The notes: generated from the letters alone by a model not told the origin. A stretch of DNA of 64,000 nucleotides from Sitta carolinensis (GCA_032173965.1 CM063283.1:113678687-113742686), one strand, 5' to 3'; shown: positions 1-14,375, counted from the first letter of the stretch. A program made the numbers and translations.

Positions 1-1959
1 CAATTTCGTAACATTCTCTCTCCTTTCAGTTGTGGGATGAGTATTTTTAAAGCTTTCAAAACATTTTCTCAATATTTAGGTTCTATTTTAATCTGTCACT
101 GCCTACTAGACAGAGCTCCCCGAATCTGATGGGACATCAATTTTCTAGACTTTTAATGCTGCTCCTCTAGATTTAGATATTTAAAGTGAAATATGAAAAT
201 GAAATATCCCTTTGGAGAAGTTTTTCCTTCTCCTCTTCTTTGCCCAACCTAATTTTAGAATTCTTTAGCCCTGCTTTGACTTGAGCTTTCAGCACACAAC
301 TCACAAACACAGGAGTGGAATGAGGGATGTTTGGTTTTCAGGGAATGAAATCTCCACTTCCAGCATCTTGGTCCTGATCCAAAGGCTCCATGTAAATAGA
401 CCCTCCAAAGCTGTTTATGCACCAACAGCTGATGCAACTGAAAACTGTCAATCAGGACATGAGCTGGATGCACACAGAAATCTTTTTTTCCAGCCCCAAG
501 GATTCCTGGGGTTTAAAGCTGAACAAGCAAACCAAAGATCTGATTGAAATAAGGGCATTTAGGCATAAAAAATTAGACCAGCCCTCTTGGACAAACTTGA
601 TTTTATTCTATTTCTACTGCTCATGATTTTCTGTGTCGAAATATGAACTGTATTTCCAGCAAAACTAAAAATCAGCCATTGAATCTGCAAATACACTTGG
701 CACTTCCAGGATTACTGATTAGCCAAAAAATGGGAGAACTTCCTAAAATATTAACCTAAAATATCAATATCCATTTAATTGACACCTTCAGAAGCATTCC
801 CCTAAAAACTCTGAAAACAGTATTTCCATTCAGGAAATCCATTTTCTTCCTGGAAGAAGAAGAGTTTTCTGAGCTGCAGAATTGTTTTGAAAGGGCAAAG
901 AAAGATTTCAAAATTCTGCAGGTTCTTAAATATTCTACTGAGTTGGAGCAACATCATTTGGGGGGACAGAGAATGGAAGAGAAACAAAAAGCACATCAAG
1001 AACATCCATCATTTTTCACTGTAAAAATCCCAAATATCCAATCACCTGTATGCATCGTCTTCTTTCAAGTCTCATATCATCCTGCGGGGTTGTGGGGACA
1101 GGGGGAGTCCAGCAGCAAACAACACTGAAAAAAGGGAAAAAAAAAAAAAGAATAAACTTCTGAAACTGCAGCCACAAGTGCTCAGTTCAACCCCCAGCTA
1201 AACCAAGGAAATCCAAACAGAAAATGAGGTTTTCTAACTGGAAAAGCAGAGACAGACATGGCAAAGACTTATCTTTCACTGATATCTGGTTTTAGAAAAA
1301 CTTTCTAAGTGTCAAAATGTCAAGGATTAACTTAAATTTCAACTGGGTATTGAATAAATCTCAAAATGAACATCATCCCAAAAAATCATCAGTTACCCAT
1401 CATTGCCAAGCCCTTAAATGTGTGGATTTTTACAGAAATTCAGGACAATACTTCTGAAACACAACTGAACTTGTGGGATTTTCCCAAATCTGCAAGCTGT
1501 AGAAGTATAAATGCATATAAATTCCTAAATGTTAAAGTTTATTTCTCATTGTAGCCTGATCAAATTAACTTAGGTTCACCTTGCTGCAAATAATTAAAAG
1601 ATGCTCAGAAAAATAAAATCGTACTGTCCATAGACGAAGAGATATAAAGACAGGAGTTGCTAGGAAGAAAACTCCAACATTTTTAATTGAATTGAAATCA
1701 TTCTTAATTGAAATTAAGAAGAAAAACATAAAATTAAACCCCAAAACACAACACCCAGCAACTAAGACTGATCAAAGTATTCCTCAAGCATTTGTTTTCC
1801 ACTCGTTCACCAACCATCGCTGGTACTCTGCAAACCTATGGAAATATCAAACCCGCTTAGAATTCCTGAGAATTTGAGAGAACTCTGCAAATTCCTGACC
1901 AGCTGGAATTGGAGAGTTATTATTATTTAAACACCTCCTGAAATATGTAACTTCAGGCA

Positions 1960-2460
1960 AGTGTGAGCAGCCTAAAACGCACTCAGTGCCCGGCGCCGTG
2001 CGCTCCATTTCCCGCCGACAATGGGAGCTCGAAGCCAGCAGAGCCCACCCTGGGCCACCACCCTGGGCCACTCCAGTGCCACCACACCCGAGGCACGGGG
2101 GCAGCAGGACGAGGAAGGGCTTCTTGGATCCCTGCAGCAGCAGGGGTTGGAGTGTTGGTGGTGTTTTAGGAGCAGGGAGAGTTTTTTTCCCCCCCCAAAA
2201 AAGGGAAACCCTAAAAGTGGCCGTCCTGCATCCTGAACCCGCAGCCTTTTTATGGCTGCAGCTCCACAGAGCCCTGGGATGGCACTGGCACAGCTGCCAG
2301 GAGCACTGCTGAGGCCATGCCAGGTCCCACAAATTGGGCACTCTGGTGCCTGCATCCCTTCAGTTGGAGGGAAGGTTTGGGCTGGGGCAGGTACTCCACA
2401 AAGAGCTGAGCCCACTGAGCCAGCACAGGCAGCCCAGGGACTCAACAGAAACAAGAAAGG
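1960..2460. other. GC-rich unclassified patch
   Basis: This island of GC-rich sequence sits in AT-rich intron just before the CR1 at 2.49 kb. Open frames exist on both strands (up to 164 codons), but they resemble composition-driven frames with no recognisable domain. It could be the 5' part of an old repeat. I do not recognise it. Confidence 0.3.
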
Positions 2461-2485
2461 AAGAGCAAACTCTTATTTAAACTAA

Positions 2486-2990
2486 CAATGGAATCCCAGA
2501 GTGGTTTTGGGATGGAAGGGACCCTAAAGCCCATTCACTGCCACCTGTGCCACGGCAGGGACCCTTCCCACTGTCCCAGGCTTCCCCAAGCCCCAGTGTC
2601 CAGCCTGGCCTGGGGCACTGCCAGGGATCCAGGGGCAGCCACAGCTGCTCTGGGTCTCCCCATCCTCATAGGAAATGATTTTTTCCCCAACGTCCCACCT
2701 AAACGTGGAATTTTTCAGTCTGCAGCCATTCCCTGGTGCTGTCCCTGCAGCCCTTGGCAATTGTCTCTCTCCAGGGTTCCTGCAAGGCCACCCTGAGCTC
2801 AGCCCAAAGCTTCTCCTGTGCAGCTGAACAATCCCAGCTGTGCCAGCCTTTCCTCCCAGCACAGCTGCTCCAGCCTCTGCTCCTCCTGCTCCCTGCTCTG
2901 GGCTCTGCCCAGCAGCTCCATGTCCTGGAACACCAGGTTTGTCCATCCCACACAGGTGCCCCACAGCTCCAGAGCCTCAGCCCCATCTCT
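2486..2990 (-). mobile_element. CR1 LINE 3' fragment
   Basis: The left end reads like the antisense CR1 3' terminus ('gaatcccagagtggttttgg', then a 'ggaagggaccctaaagccca' type block). The shared core follows (GGGGCAGCCACAGCTGCTCT) and then the 'cagctgtgccagcctttcc' block. The element is 5'-truncated and has no intact ORF2 reading frame. The right boundary is approximate. Confidence 0.85.
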
Positions 2991-5640
2991 GCAAGCTCTC
3001 TGCCAGTATCCTTTACTCCCTTTAACTGCAGCTCCTCTGGCTTTACACCTGGAGTACAGGAAGCCTTTGCCAGCAGCAGCTCAAGGACTGAAGGCATCAC
3101 TCTCTTGTCTTTACCACCCTGCAGCTCAAGCTCTGCTTGATCCCCTCCCAGTGCCACCAGTGCAAGACCAGTTTCAATCCTTACCCAGCTCAGTTCAAAC
3201 TATCACCAGAGTTTGAGCAATTTTCAGCCAAACTATCAGCGCCGTGTTCAACCACTGCCCACTCCACGATGGGAGCGCTCAGCTCGCAGAGCAGCTGCAG
3301 AGGCAACCACAGAGCCCCGAGTTATTTTAGCATTTAGAAGGCACTTTAAGAGCTACCAACACTAAGGAAGAGCTGCTGATGTGAGAAAGTCATTAACAGG
3401 TTATTAACAGGAATCAACACATTGGTGCGTTTCAGAGCTGAGCGCGGATCCACCCCAGCTTCAGCCGCCTTCCAACGCTCCATCGGGACAACTCCTGTGG
3501 AATTCCAGGGGGGAAAAGCAGGTGGAGCCCTGTTTGCCAAGGAGGGATTTGAAATCCTAACAGAGCCCAAAGCCGGTGAGTGCCTGTGACAGTACCAGTG
3601 TCACAGGCACACAACATAAAAGGGGAACAAATTTAGGGGGTTTTAAAAATAGATACAACCCAATTGTACCCAGTGGCTGCAGGGGCAGCACCTTCAACTC
3701 AGTCAGGGTCTACAGCTGAGTCTGCATTGCCAGGTTCTTAAAGCAAAAGGCCTTTTACACAGCCTGCACAAAGGCTGCCTGGTTTAGATAACAAATTGAT
3801 GATAAGAGGAGGCAAGAGCAAATCCTACTCATCACACAGTCTGTAAGATCATTACTAGAAGAATCCCCTCAGTAATAACATTTACTGGGCTTCAAGAACC
3901 CAGTTTGATCTCCTTACCAGTAAAGAACAGAAGGGAATTGGAAATAAAGGAGGAGAGGAAGGAACAGATGACAGGAAAGGTGTTAAAAAGCAAATTATTG
4001 AAAGTGGTAGAGCAAAGAAAGGAATAAAAGCCGAAGCCTTTTATCTAAACGAAATGAGCAATTCTTAGAAATCATCAGTGCTAAAAGTTTACCTCGTGCT
4101 TTTGTTTCCTGTTTTCCCGAGGCTCCTGTGAGGTGCTCGAGGGTGGGCTGGGGTCCCAGGGGCTTGCCCGGCCAGCCCGCGGGTGCTGAGCACGCCCTGC
4201 TCCCCCCGGCAGCCCCAGGGTCACGGAGATGAGGCCACTGAACCCCAAACTCTGCCACACCACGGACTTCTCCTCACCCCGCAAGCCTGGTTTGCCTGCT
4301 GGCCTCTTTAAGAATTAAAGCTGTACCGCCTGTGTTCCTGCGGAGCATCCATCCCCTCCCGCAGAACTCGATACCCAACGCACGTCAATAGGTTCAGTGC
4401 AGATCAAAGGTGCGTTCAGAGCAATCTGATTTCTAAACCCCCAAAAGTTAAAGTGGAAAAACCATTATTAACATGAAAATTTAATTAAAAGAGAAGTCTG
4501 CTGGGGAGGGGGTTACTTTTTACATTTTACTAATTAAAACCCTTCATGGAGGGACTTATTTTCCTTATTCAGGATCACTGTGTTGCAAGATTCAAATGGA
4601 ATCTTTTTGCAAAGCCGGGTTCAAGTTTTTCCTCTGTGAAAAGATTATTTTGTGATTTTTAAAGTCATACTCGTGGAATACAGAGGAACCCCTGCATTTC
4701 CCATGACTACACACACTGCTGGCAGAGCTGAACATAATTCAGGTCACTGACCTTCGGTGAACACAGGCAGGCCTGTTGCTAGCAACATAAAATATAAATA
4801 CTTACTTAGAAACCAAATTTTTTATTTATTTATTTACTAGGAAAATTATCCTGAGGTACCCACCATGAAATTGGGGTTATTAACATACTGGAATATAATG
4901 GATTTAGCCATCTGAACTATGCAGAGGCAACCAGTGATGAGGTTTGATGTAAGACAAACTGAGCAAAAGATTCCTCAAACACACAGAATTGGTGTTTTAT
5001 TTCAAACACTGCACAGTGAAATGTGAAGTACAATCAATCCAATAGGAATGAGATTAATAAATCTGACAGGGTGCTCAGTGACTGACAGCTTCCCAGAGGG
5101 ACAAAGCTGAGGAATTCCAGAATCATTGTTTTGCCAGCACCCAGCACAGGCAGCCTGCTTTGTTACCAGGGAAATCCCATGTGTTTGACGTCCAAATTAA
5201 CACACGTCTGAAAGCTGAACACACCCAAATTCACTGCTGTTCTTGTGACCAACAAAGGTGATGATCCATCTAAGGAATAATTCACGAGAACGAAATGGGA
5301 TTAAAAAAATGGCCAAGCTGTACTGAGTTCTGCTTTGTACAACAGCTAGGGCTCTCCTGCAAAATCACAGCAGAAAATTAAAAGCAGAATATGATTCCAG
5401 CATAAAAAGCCAATATAACCCTTCCCTTTCTGGGCACCTGCAGGCTCCTGTGTACCCCACAGCAAATACATGGAGCACTAAAACACAGGTAAATCAATTT
5501 GTGATCAGCATCACATGTGTCCTGTTCCCGAAGATGTCACAGATCCCCTTCTCCAGCTGTAAATTCTGTGGGATTCTGGAACACTTATTAGCTGAATGTT
5601 TTGACTGAAAGAGCAGCTACTTTCACACTACAGAACCAGG

Positions 5641-5785
5641 GAATGATGGAATGGGTTGGGATAGAAGGGACCTTAAAGCTCATCCCTGGGACACCTCCCA
5701 CAATCCCAGGCTGCTCCAAGCCCTGTCCAGCCTGGCCTTGGACACTGCCCGGGATCCAGGGGCAGCCACAGCTGCTCTGGGCAAA
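5641..5785 (-). mobile_element. CR1 LINE 3' fragment (short)
   Basis: Antisense CR1 tail beginning 'aatgggttgggatagaaggg' and ending in the core 'ggggcagccacagctgctct'. It is severely truncated (about 145 bp). Confidence 0.8.
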
Positions 5786-8689
5786 GGTTTTAAAATTCTT
5801 AATTTGGTAAAAATTAAGTACCTCTCTTCAGGTGCCTTTGTGTATTCTACAGAACCATGAGCAGAGTCACCTGATGGCAGCTCACCCTCATGCATGGCGT
5901 GCAGGTTTCTCCTTCTTAAAAGTGGAAAGAGAACGTTAAAAATTGGGAAATTTTCCTACATCACTGGGGAAAAGCCAGCAACAAGCAAAAGTGAGTTGAC
6001 AGCAGACTGCCCCAACACAGCCCTCATCCTCCTGAGGAGCTGCAGTGTGCCCTGGCAGTTTGCAGATCAGGACTTGTGAGATGCTCACAAGCACAGCCCA
6101 ACCAAAACGTGCCCAACCATGATTTTTTTTTGGGTGCTGCAAATGATTTTCCAAGTTTCAAAAAGCACTGGTTCCTCCCAAAAGAAGATGCTGTGAATGA
6201 CTGGTTTCACTCTTCTGCTAAATTTACACCACGTGATGCAAGACCCATGGGTGAGGTGTGAAAGCTTGTGGAAGCAGCTCTGCTGAAATCCGAGTTTCTC
6301 ACCCAGTTCCAGACCTGGCACAGGCAGAACTTGTGCAGTTGCAGCAGAGCAGGAATTTCAGAAGGGAAGCAGCCTCTGCCCTTCCCACTGCTGCTGCTGC
6401 AGCGGGGCACTCAGCAAACTGCACTGGGGGAATGGGCAGCAGGAGAAAGCCAAGGCTACAATTCCTAATGCCGATTCAGCCCTCTAAGCTGCAGGTGTGC
6501 AGGGCTGCCCAGGCCAGTGGTGGTGCCAAAATACCCTCAAAAGCACCTAAAATACAACCAAGGGTGACTTCATCCCCCACACACCAGTGGTGTCACACAG
6601 GATTAATTCAGAGTCTCTGAAATACCTGATTTATGGCACGCCGTTTTTATAACACATGAGTTTTTACAGTCTGTTTATGAAATCACTTCTAAACATGTAC
6701 TGCTTCCCAGGTGTCTGAAGGAACTGAAATGTTCAATTTATAACTGACCCATCCAGCCAGAGAAGTCAGGATTTGTTTTTTAAAATATTCATTGATTCCT
6801 GTGAACCCCAGAATAAAGCCTGCGGTTTTAGGAAGAATTAAACTGACACAGTGAGGAGGCAGAGGAGGGGAAGAAATCCCCACAATAAAGGTTCAAATAC
6901 TTGAGATTTTTTAGATAATTTGCATCTGATGCTTTACTTAGTCGCTGAGTGAAAATATTAATTTTAGAAGCACAAACTTCAAATATTTTCAGTCCACTAA
7001 CCTTATAAGGAACCTCCAATTAGAGGGGGGAGTGGCTCTTTTTTCCACCCACTTAACAGTGTCAGACAAAAGTCAAACCACTGGATTTGCATTCCCCTCC
7101 CTCCACCAAACAAAAGGAAAAGATGCTACAGCTGGAATTGCCCATCCCCTGCAATACTGGGAGCTTGGGAATAAAATCACATTCCAAAGTGGAACATACA
7201 TGTGGGCTGTAAATTAGTTCATCCAGAGGAATACGAAATGTTTTGCAGAGCTGAGATTTTTCTGCAGGTATTTTTTTCCTACAGATGTCCTCAACAAAGC
7301 AAATAATTCCATGTACAAAAACTCTTTCTGTTCCTTGTGGTTGGGAAAAGAACTTGAGAAATGCAAAGCCAAACATGCCCTGCTACAGAATTGCATTCAT
7401 CACTTCACAACTTCAGAGCCAGAAGTCTCAAGGGAGCACAACCTTCCGACTTCCCCCTGAATTTCGGAGCCATAAAGGAAGAAGAATTACAGGAACACCT
7501 AAAGCTGCCTCAAGTTTCCACAGAACGTGGCCAAACCACTCAATTCACACATTTTTACTACAACCTTGATATTACTGCAGCTGATTATTCTTTCAGTTTA
7601 GTGGTCACTACTGCTCCTCTCATTTTTGGTTGTGTTCTTTATTTACAAACTGGTGCCTCTGTTTCTCAGAGACCTGGCTAGGGAGGGGACTCAGGTGCAG
7701 GCACCTGAGCTTTTTCATTCAGGACTAGAGCTGGAAAACTCAAAATCAACCTTGCTCAGACCACAACAAACAGAAATATTTTATGTATTTATGAAGAGTC
7801 TGTGCATGCCATGTTTAAATAAAATAAAACTACTTCTGCAGCTCCATTTTGGCAGAAGACGGTTCTGGTGTTGCTCTCAAAGATTTAAAGTTATTTATTT
7901 CAAATATAACAATGTAAATGTTTGTTGCCCTGGTACAGCAGTACCTTTAATCTTGAAAGTTTCCGAAATATTTTAATATATGCAGATAGGCACAGATTAG
8001 TCTCTCAAATTAAAAACACAAAACCAAAGAAAAACCACTACAAAATAGCAAACACACAAAAGCAATCCCACCAAGGTGTAACTGCTGGCTGGCTCTGTAC
8101 AGAAATGGTGCTAATTTGTAAGATTTTGGACCAGTGGTGCTTTTCTTAGCCATGTATAGGTTTGTGAGAATTTTAAAGGACTTTAGGACCTTTTCAAACA
8201 CACCAGGAACTGCTGTTTAAATGCTGCCCTCTGGAAGCTCCCACTGACGACTGCAATGCCACAACCTTTGCCTTTCATTGTTCAGATGCAGAGTGGACAG
8301 ACAGAGCTGGCTCCTCTCAAACTGCACTTGGAACACACCACACACCAGCTCCAGCTTTCTCCACACGTGTCAGGAGAGAAGCACCACGTTTAAAATCCTT
8401 GCTCAACACACTTCCAAATAGCAGTTCCTATAGAGTTCATCAGCTTTAAAAGCTGACAGTGCTCAGCTTCAGGCTCCAAGACAATCAGATGCATTCAGCT
8501 CCATGGGAATAAATGGAATTATTTCACAAATCATTATTTTTAGGCTGAGGTTTCCCAAAAAAGCCAAAGGTGATGTTGATCTGGCTGCTGTGTCAGAGCC
8601 CTCCTTGTGCCACACCAGGCTCTGCCCAGCCCCAAATTACAGCAGCACCAAAAGTCTCCCTGCTGTTCCTGCACAGCTGCACCCGCCTG

Positions 8690-9110
8690 ACACTCCTGGG
8701 ATTCCTGGGTGGAAGGGACAGGAAAGCCCACCCAGTGCCACCCCATCCCTGGCAGGGCCCCCTGCCCCTGCCCCAGGCTGCTCCAGCCCCAGTGTCCAGC
8801 CTGGCCTGGGGCACTGCCAGGGATCCAGGGGCAGCCACAGCTGCTCTGGCAATTCCAGCCCCTCCAGGGAACAATTCCTGCCCCAATCCCAGCCAATCCC
8901 ACTCTGCAGCCATTCCCTGGTGCTGGCCCTGCAGCCCTTGGCAATTGTCTCTCTCCAGGGTTCCTGCAAGGCCACCCTGAGCTCAGCCCAAAGCTTCTCC
9001 TGTGCAGCTGAACAATCCCAGCTGTGCCAGCCTTTCCTCCCAGCACAGCTGCTCCAGCCTCTGCTCCCCCCCAGCAGCTCCAAGTCCTGGAGCACCAGGT
9101 TTGTCCATCC
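8690..9110 (-). mobile_element. CR1 LINE 3' fragment
   Basis: Near-canonical copy of the family's 3' region in antisense: tail near 8.70 kb, the GGGGCAGCCACAGCTGCTCT core at about 8.83 kb, and the 'agctgaacaatcccagctgt' block at about 9.01 kb. It is immediately followed by a second CR1 segment. Confidence 0.85.
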
Positions 9111-9455
9111 CAAGCAACCTCAGTGCCTGCCCACCCTCCCAGGGAACAATTCCTGCCCAATATCCCATCCACTCCTACTCTGAAGCCATTCCCTGGGTGC
9201 TGTCCCTGCACCCTTGGCTCCAGCTCTCCTGGAGCCCCTTTAGGCCCTGAAGGGGCTCTGAGCTCTCCCTGGAGTTTCTCTTCTCCAGCCCCAGCTCCCC
9301 CAGGCTGGCTCCAGAGCAGAGGGGCTCAGCCCATCTTTCTGCCCCTCCTCTGGCCTGCCTCCAGCAGCTCCACCCCCTGCTGCTGGGGTGCCCAGAGCCG
9401 GGAGCAGCATTCCAGGTGGGATCTCACGAGAGCAGAGGGGGAGATTCACTGTACG
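9111..9455 (-). mobile_element. Second, adjacent CR1 segment
   Basis: The block restarts with 'cagggaacaattcctgccc' and then continues further 5' into the element, including the 'tctcacgagagcagaggggg' stretch typical of more distal CR1 3' sequence. Either two insertions lie head to tail or one was internally duplicated. The two segments appear to extend different distances into the element. Confidence 0.7.
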
Positions 9456-11344
9456 TGCAAGACATGAATAAATAAAGCTCCCACATTTTCCTCACACTGT
9501 TCACTCCAAGCCCTTCCATCTCTCCGAACACACATCCTTGTCAGCTCCAAACGTTTTCTACTAAATATGAATCATCCCTAGGATAATATTTGTTAACTTC
9601 CCCTCATTCAGGAAGGGTTTACGTTCCATCTGTAGCGCATTTGCCATGGCCTTATTCCCCGGTTAAGGAACCGCTGACCTAGAAAACTCTCATTGAAGAA
9701 GGAGATAAACTAACGAACTTCAGGAAATTTTCATATCAGCTGGGGATGGAGTCAAAACACCTTTTTCAGACTCACAATTCCAAGGTCTTGTTGCATTATC
9801 TTTTCAGCCTCCATCCATCCCTGCTGTTAAGCATAATATTCAAGCAAATCTTGGTATATCCCAAGGTATACTGAGATACAGGCAGGGGGAGGTAATAAGC
9901 TGCAAATTCCTCCCTTTTAAGGGGTATTATAATCCCTAAGAATAATTCAGGCATCCTATCCAAGTGATAAAAGCATGTGGATGCAAGGGAGAAAAGCCAG
10001 TACAGACACTGGGTGCAGATCAAGCAGCAATAGCTTTACTGGGTACATTTATTATCATGCTGAAGAGAGATTTTATGATTCACCCCCAAAAATACAAATT
10101 ACTGGCAGCACATTGGAGACTTCAGAATATTTGTTCTCCTACATAAAGCCATTGTCTTTAATGTTAAAAAAAATAATCTCAGAACGTACTAATTATAATC
10201 TGATATGTACCCAAATTCCTTAGAATTTCCTCCAGGAATTCCTCATCAAGCCTTCACCCATGTATGGGTACCTCCAAAAAGAATTCATCATTTCTAAAGC
10301 CTTCAATGCCCAAAAAGCCATGACACTCTTACAAGTGAACTGACTGCCAGTCACCCCCAGAAGTTAATAATTATCTCCAGCTTCTGAATATGCAGAACAA
10401 GGATTTTCTGAGCTTCAGGAATCCACCAAGAGGCTGGAGCTGCCCTGTCACCAGGTGCCTCAATCCCTGGAAGGGCAGCTCAAGCTCAGCCTGTAAATTT
10501 GGGATAACTTTGACTTGAATCCCTTTTTGACAGGCACCATGGAGAAGCTTGAGATTCACTTTGGATTATTCCCTGATGGCAGCTGTGAGATAAAAGTCTA
10601 GGAGACATCTCTCAGGGATATAAAAGCCCAGGCAAAGTCTCTCCTTCTCATGCTCATTTGGTCTAACTTGACCTTTATCAGGAGAAATCAAAAAAGTTGA
10701 ACCTTTGGGACAAGTTTATGTGAACTTCACCAATTCCAGGGTAGAGTTGACACTGATCAGTCTGATGCTCTCCAAGGTACTTCTTATTTGTTAAGAAGGA
10801 GACCCTGCACTAATCTTTGACAAACTTATCCAGTTAAGTATTTAGGTCATGGTAAGACTACATAGTTTTTATTAAATAACAGTTATCTCTACCAGCATCA
10901 GAAGTTGATAAGGGCCTTACCAGAGAAGTTTTGTTTCCCATTGCACTTTTTTCCCTGATAAAAATTCCTAAAATGGTTTTAATAAGGCAGGTTGCAGGAA
11001 GGAAATGAGGACAAATTAAAAAAAGAAAAAAAAAAAAGGCTTTTAAATCCTGACCTTATAACCCTCCAAAGAGCACTCAGGATCACCATGTCCAAGGTAT
11101 CCAGGAAATAAAAAAAGGCAAGAAAACCTTTAGTGTCCCACTGAAATTCACACTCCCAAGAATAACTTGGGATGGATGGAAAGACTCCAAAACAAAGCCA
11201 CTTTCCCAGCAGACCTTTTCTTTACTTCTGTGCTAATGACACTGAGCTGGTGTATTCCATGGAATAATGGTGCTGTGCTTTTTAGGAAAGATTGCTGGAA
11301 AAAGGGAACTTTTGACACAGGGCTGCTCCTGTTCCCATGTTGTG

Positions 11345-11525
11345 AAAGAACTCAATGAGAGGGTCCTGAGAGTGCTCTGACACATTCCAGGGGCTGCCCA
11401 GGGGGGATGCAGTGCCCATCCCTGGAGGGGGCACTCAGTGCCCTGGGCTGGGCACAGCCTGCACTCCAGCACCTTGGAGGGCTTTCCCAACCATTTTCCA
11501 AATGATTCTGGGATTCTCAGCAGCC
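11345..11525 (+). mobile_element. CR1 LINE fragment
   Basis: Sense fragment with 'ggggctgcccaggggggatg', 'catccctggagggggcactc' and an end at 'gattctgggattct', which resembles the CR1 terminal octamer repeats. Confidence 0.7.
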
Positions 11526-12883
11526 AAGGGCTGGAACTCGCCCTTTTTGGCTCAGACATTTTTGTCAGAAATATTTCACGGGCAGTCAACCCAAAGCAAC
11601 TCAGGGAAAAGAGAACCCTGGCTCCAGGAAAAGTGCCATGGAATGGCAAAGAAGGGGCTGGAGGGGGGAAGACAAGCACCAGACACCAGAGCAGCTACAG
11701 GATTGTGTGCCTGAGGAACCTCAGCTGCTCCTGGAACTCAGCAGTGCCACGCTGGTCAGCACAAGACAAGTCTTTAGCCATGGAAAAAAAACCAAGCAGG
11801 ATGGACAGAGTTCACTGGAAAACGACTCAAAGAGATTAAGAAAATTAAAAAAGGAAAGAACCAGACAAGCTGCAAGTCACCAGAGATACAGCATTTATGA
11901 GCAGTAATTTTATTTACTAACTAAGAGGGAACCACTGAACATCTCCAAAGGCAACCATTGTAATTCACACTCTCGCTTATATTTATTATCATAGAAGAAT
12001 TCCAAAGATGTTGTCAATCCCATTTGGCATGGAGAAAGCAAGTCTTGCTGGGTACTTTCCCTGCCCTCAGTCCACCCAAAAATTCAGAGAAGCAAAGGGA
12101 TGGGCAGAAGAATTTCACTGGTTTTTTCCTTCTATAAAGAGTAAGCGTATTGCCCAATTTTCCAGTTTTATTTGAAGTCACCTTGGATTGTTAAAATATG
12201 GACGGACATTCAAATGGATGGATTCAGATATTAAAGCATGAGCACTTCCATCTACTTTCCCAACTAACAGGTAAATAATGATCAACAAGATTTAAATAAT
12301 TTGGGCTTAAGTATTGTGTATCTGAATAAATGGATGTGAAACTGGTTGCCTATTTAAGAGGACAAGCAGGCATGGAATTTCCAAAAGAGTTTGGGTTGGT
12401 TTTTAACATAACTGGCCCAGCTGGTGGTTGTGTGGAATAGAAACATTTTTATGTCTCCTTTGCAGAGCAGGAAGAAGAAAACAAAGCATCTTCACAATTC
12501 AGCATCTGGTATCAGTAGGTTCTGCTCACTGCTTATAGAGTGAAATTACCTTTTCTTAGAAGTTAACTTTGGGAACTTCATGTAAAAACACATTTTGTGT
12601 GTGCACATCTATCTTAAGACAATACAGAATACAAGTGAAAATTCAAAAGTGAATGAGACAGAGAAGAAATCTACATGTTGTATTGGTTTGTGGTAATGTT
12701 TTGGGTGAAATGCACAGAAAATTAAAAACTTGGGGCTTCTTAAGAGGTTTTAGTGTTTAAAACAGGGATTTTTTTTCCTATTGGGGAAGAGAAAGGAGAA
12801 AGAACAAGCAACTTAGCAAATTACAATGAGAGGTGCCGGCAACAACCTGGGAGAAAAAGGCACAAGCAGAAATTAGAAAATTG

Positions 12884-13500
12884 CTAAAAAGGCGAGGAAA
12901 AACTCGAGGAGGAGCAGAAGGGCAAAGAGAGCAAGAAGAGAAGCAGGAGGAGAGCTGGAGGCAGAGCCCATGCCCAAGCTAAGGCTGTGCTGGGAGTGCA
13001 CGGGCAGGGCAGCACCGAGCTCGGAACTCCGGGACAGCAAAGAGCCAGGGAGGCAGAGCTCGGAGGGGACAGAGACTGCAGGGAGAGAGGCTTTACTACA
13101 GGAGGGGCGGCAGGAATTGCCGGGAATGGTGCTCTCCGTGAAGTGCCAGTGCTAGGAGGGGCAGCTCCCCAAGCCCTGCCCGCCCCCAGCCCATTCCATG
13201 ATCCCGGGGCCGGCTCCGGAGCCGGGCTGCTGCAGCGTAACCCGATTCCCGCCCCCACACACACCCCAACGGTAAAAATATAAAATTATCTCTTTCAGCC
13301 AACTCACTCTGCGAGCCTGATTCACTGCTTGGGCTGACAAACAGCTGTGCCAGCACAAAGCAGGTGGGAGCAGGCAGCCCCAAGGGAGGCAAGGGGAGCT
13401 GCTCAAGGGGTCACTGCCTTCAAAGAACTCCTCGTTGCACTCTTTGCCTCGGAGCCGCTCCTCCAACGATCTCCCTCCAAGTGCTTCCATGATCTACACC
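12884..13500. other. GC-rich intronic patch with a 16-bp palindrome
   Basis: A purine-rich stretch (12.89-12.97 kb) leads into GC-rich sequence with several CpGs and the perfect palindrome CCGGCTCCGGAGCCGG at 13210-13225. It is the most promoter-like patch in the putative DYRK1A intron 1 away from the CpG island. Frames on both strands are composition-driven. It might be an alternative 5' exon or promoter, or an enhancer, but no splice structure could be fixed. Confidence 0.3.
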
Positions 13501-14261
13501 CCGGGCAGAACTTCCCATCGGTTTGCCAACATTTGTAAAATCATCAGGTTAATGCTCACCCTTCATAGATGAAACACCAAACCGATTCTTTATGTTTTAT
13601 CTTTATGCTTCTTTTGTGTCAATTATTTCAAATTGGGGTATAGAAACAGGTTTGGGGAGAGCATGGTCGTTTTTGCCAGCCCCGGGAAAAAGTGGATAGT
13701 TCTGGGTAGGTGGAAGGAAAAAGGGGAAGAAAAATCAATGTTGCCTGTGATTCTCTCTGAATATCCTGTTCTTGCTGTGCTGCCCTTCAGCACCCTCTCA
13801 GCACTGGAATCATCTACCAGCCTACGGCCTTATCTCATTCTAGAAGACTGATCTGGATGAAAAAAGAGATAACGAAGTCTTCTCAAATTTCCCCCAAATT
13901 TAAGAGGGTCCACAAACGACCAACAATTCCAATCTTTATTCCCCAGCTCCAGTTACTTGGCTTCCCTCCACTGCCAGCACTACCAGCAGTGTCTCAGGGC
14001 TCTGTCACAAGTTTGGTCAGCTGAAACTAGAACACATTATTTTAGAGAGTTTTATTTAAGACATTTAGCCAATTTTCCCTCTAAAACCCAAGCAAGCTCA
14101 AGCACAGAAAAATGTGGGTCACACACCCAGTGGACATTGGCACAGGTTTAGTCTCTGTTCCCCAAACTGCTCACTCCTTAAGGCTCAGAAATGAGCCCTG
14201 CCAGAAAGGTTGGAGCTTCTGGACTGGGAGGACGGAGCTGTGGATGTCCCATCCCTGCAAG

Positions 14262-14375
14262 CAGCCAAGGTCAGCTTGGATGGGGCATGGGACAACCTGG
14301 GAAGGTGGAATGGAGGTTGGAATGAGGCAATCTTTAAGGTCCTTTCCAACCCACACCATTCCATGATTCCGTGTT
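14262..14375 (+). mobile_element. CR1 LINE 3' tail
   Basis: Sense tail containing 'cagcttggatggggcatggg' and 'tttaaggtcctttccaaccc', ending in 'attccatgattcc', the CR1 terminal repeat. Only the last 110 bp are kept. Confidence 0.8.

Noticed and set aside
8503..9211. 226- and 223-codon overlapping open frames on both strands
   Set aside because: They lie on adjacent CR1 segments. Frames open on both strands are typical of this GC-rich repeat.
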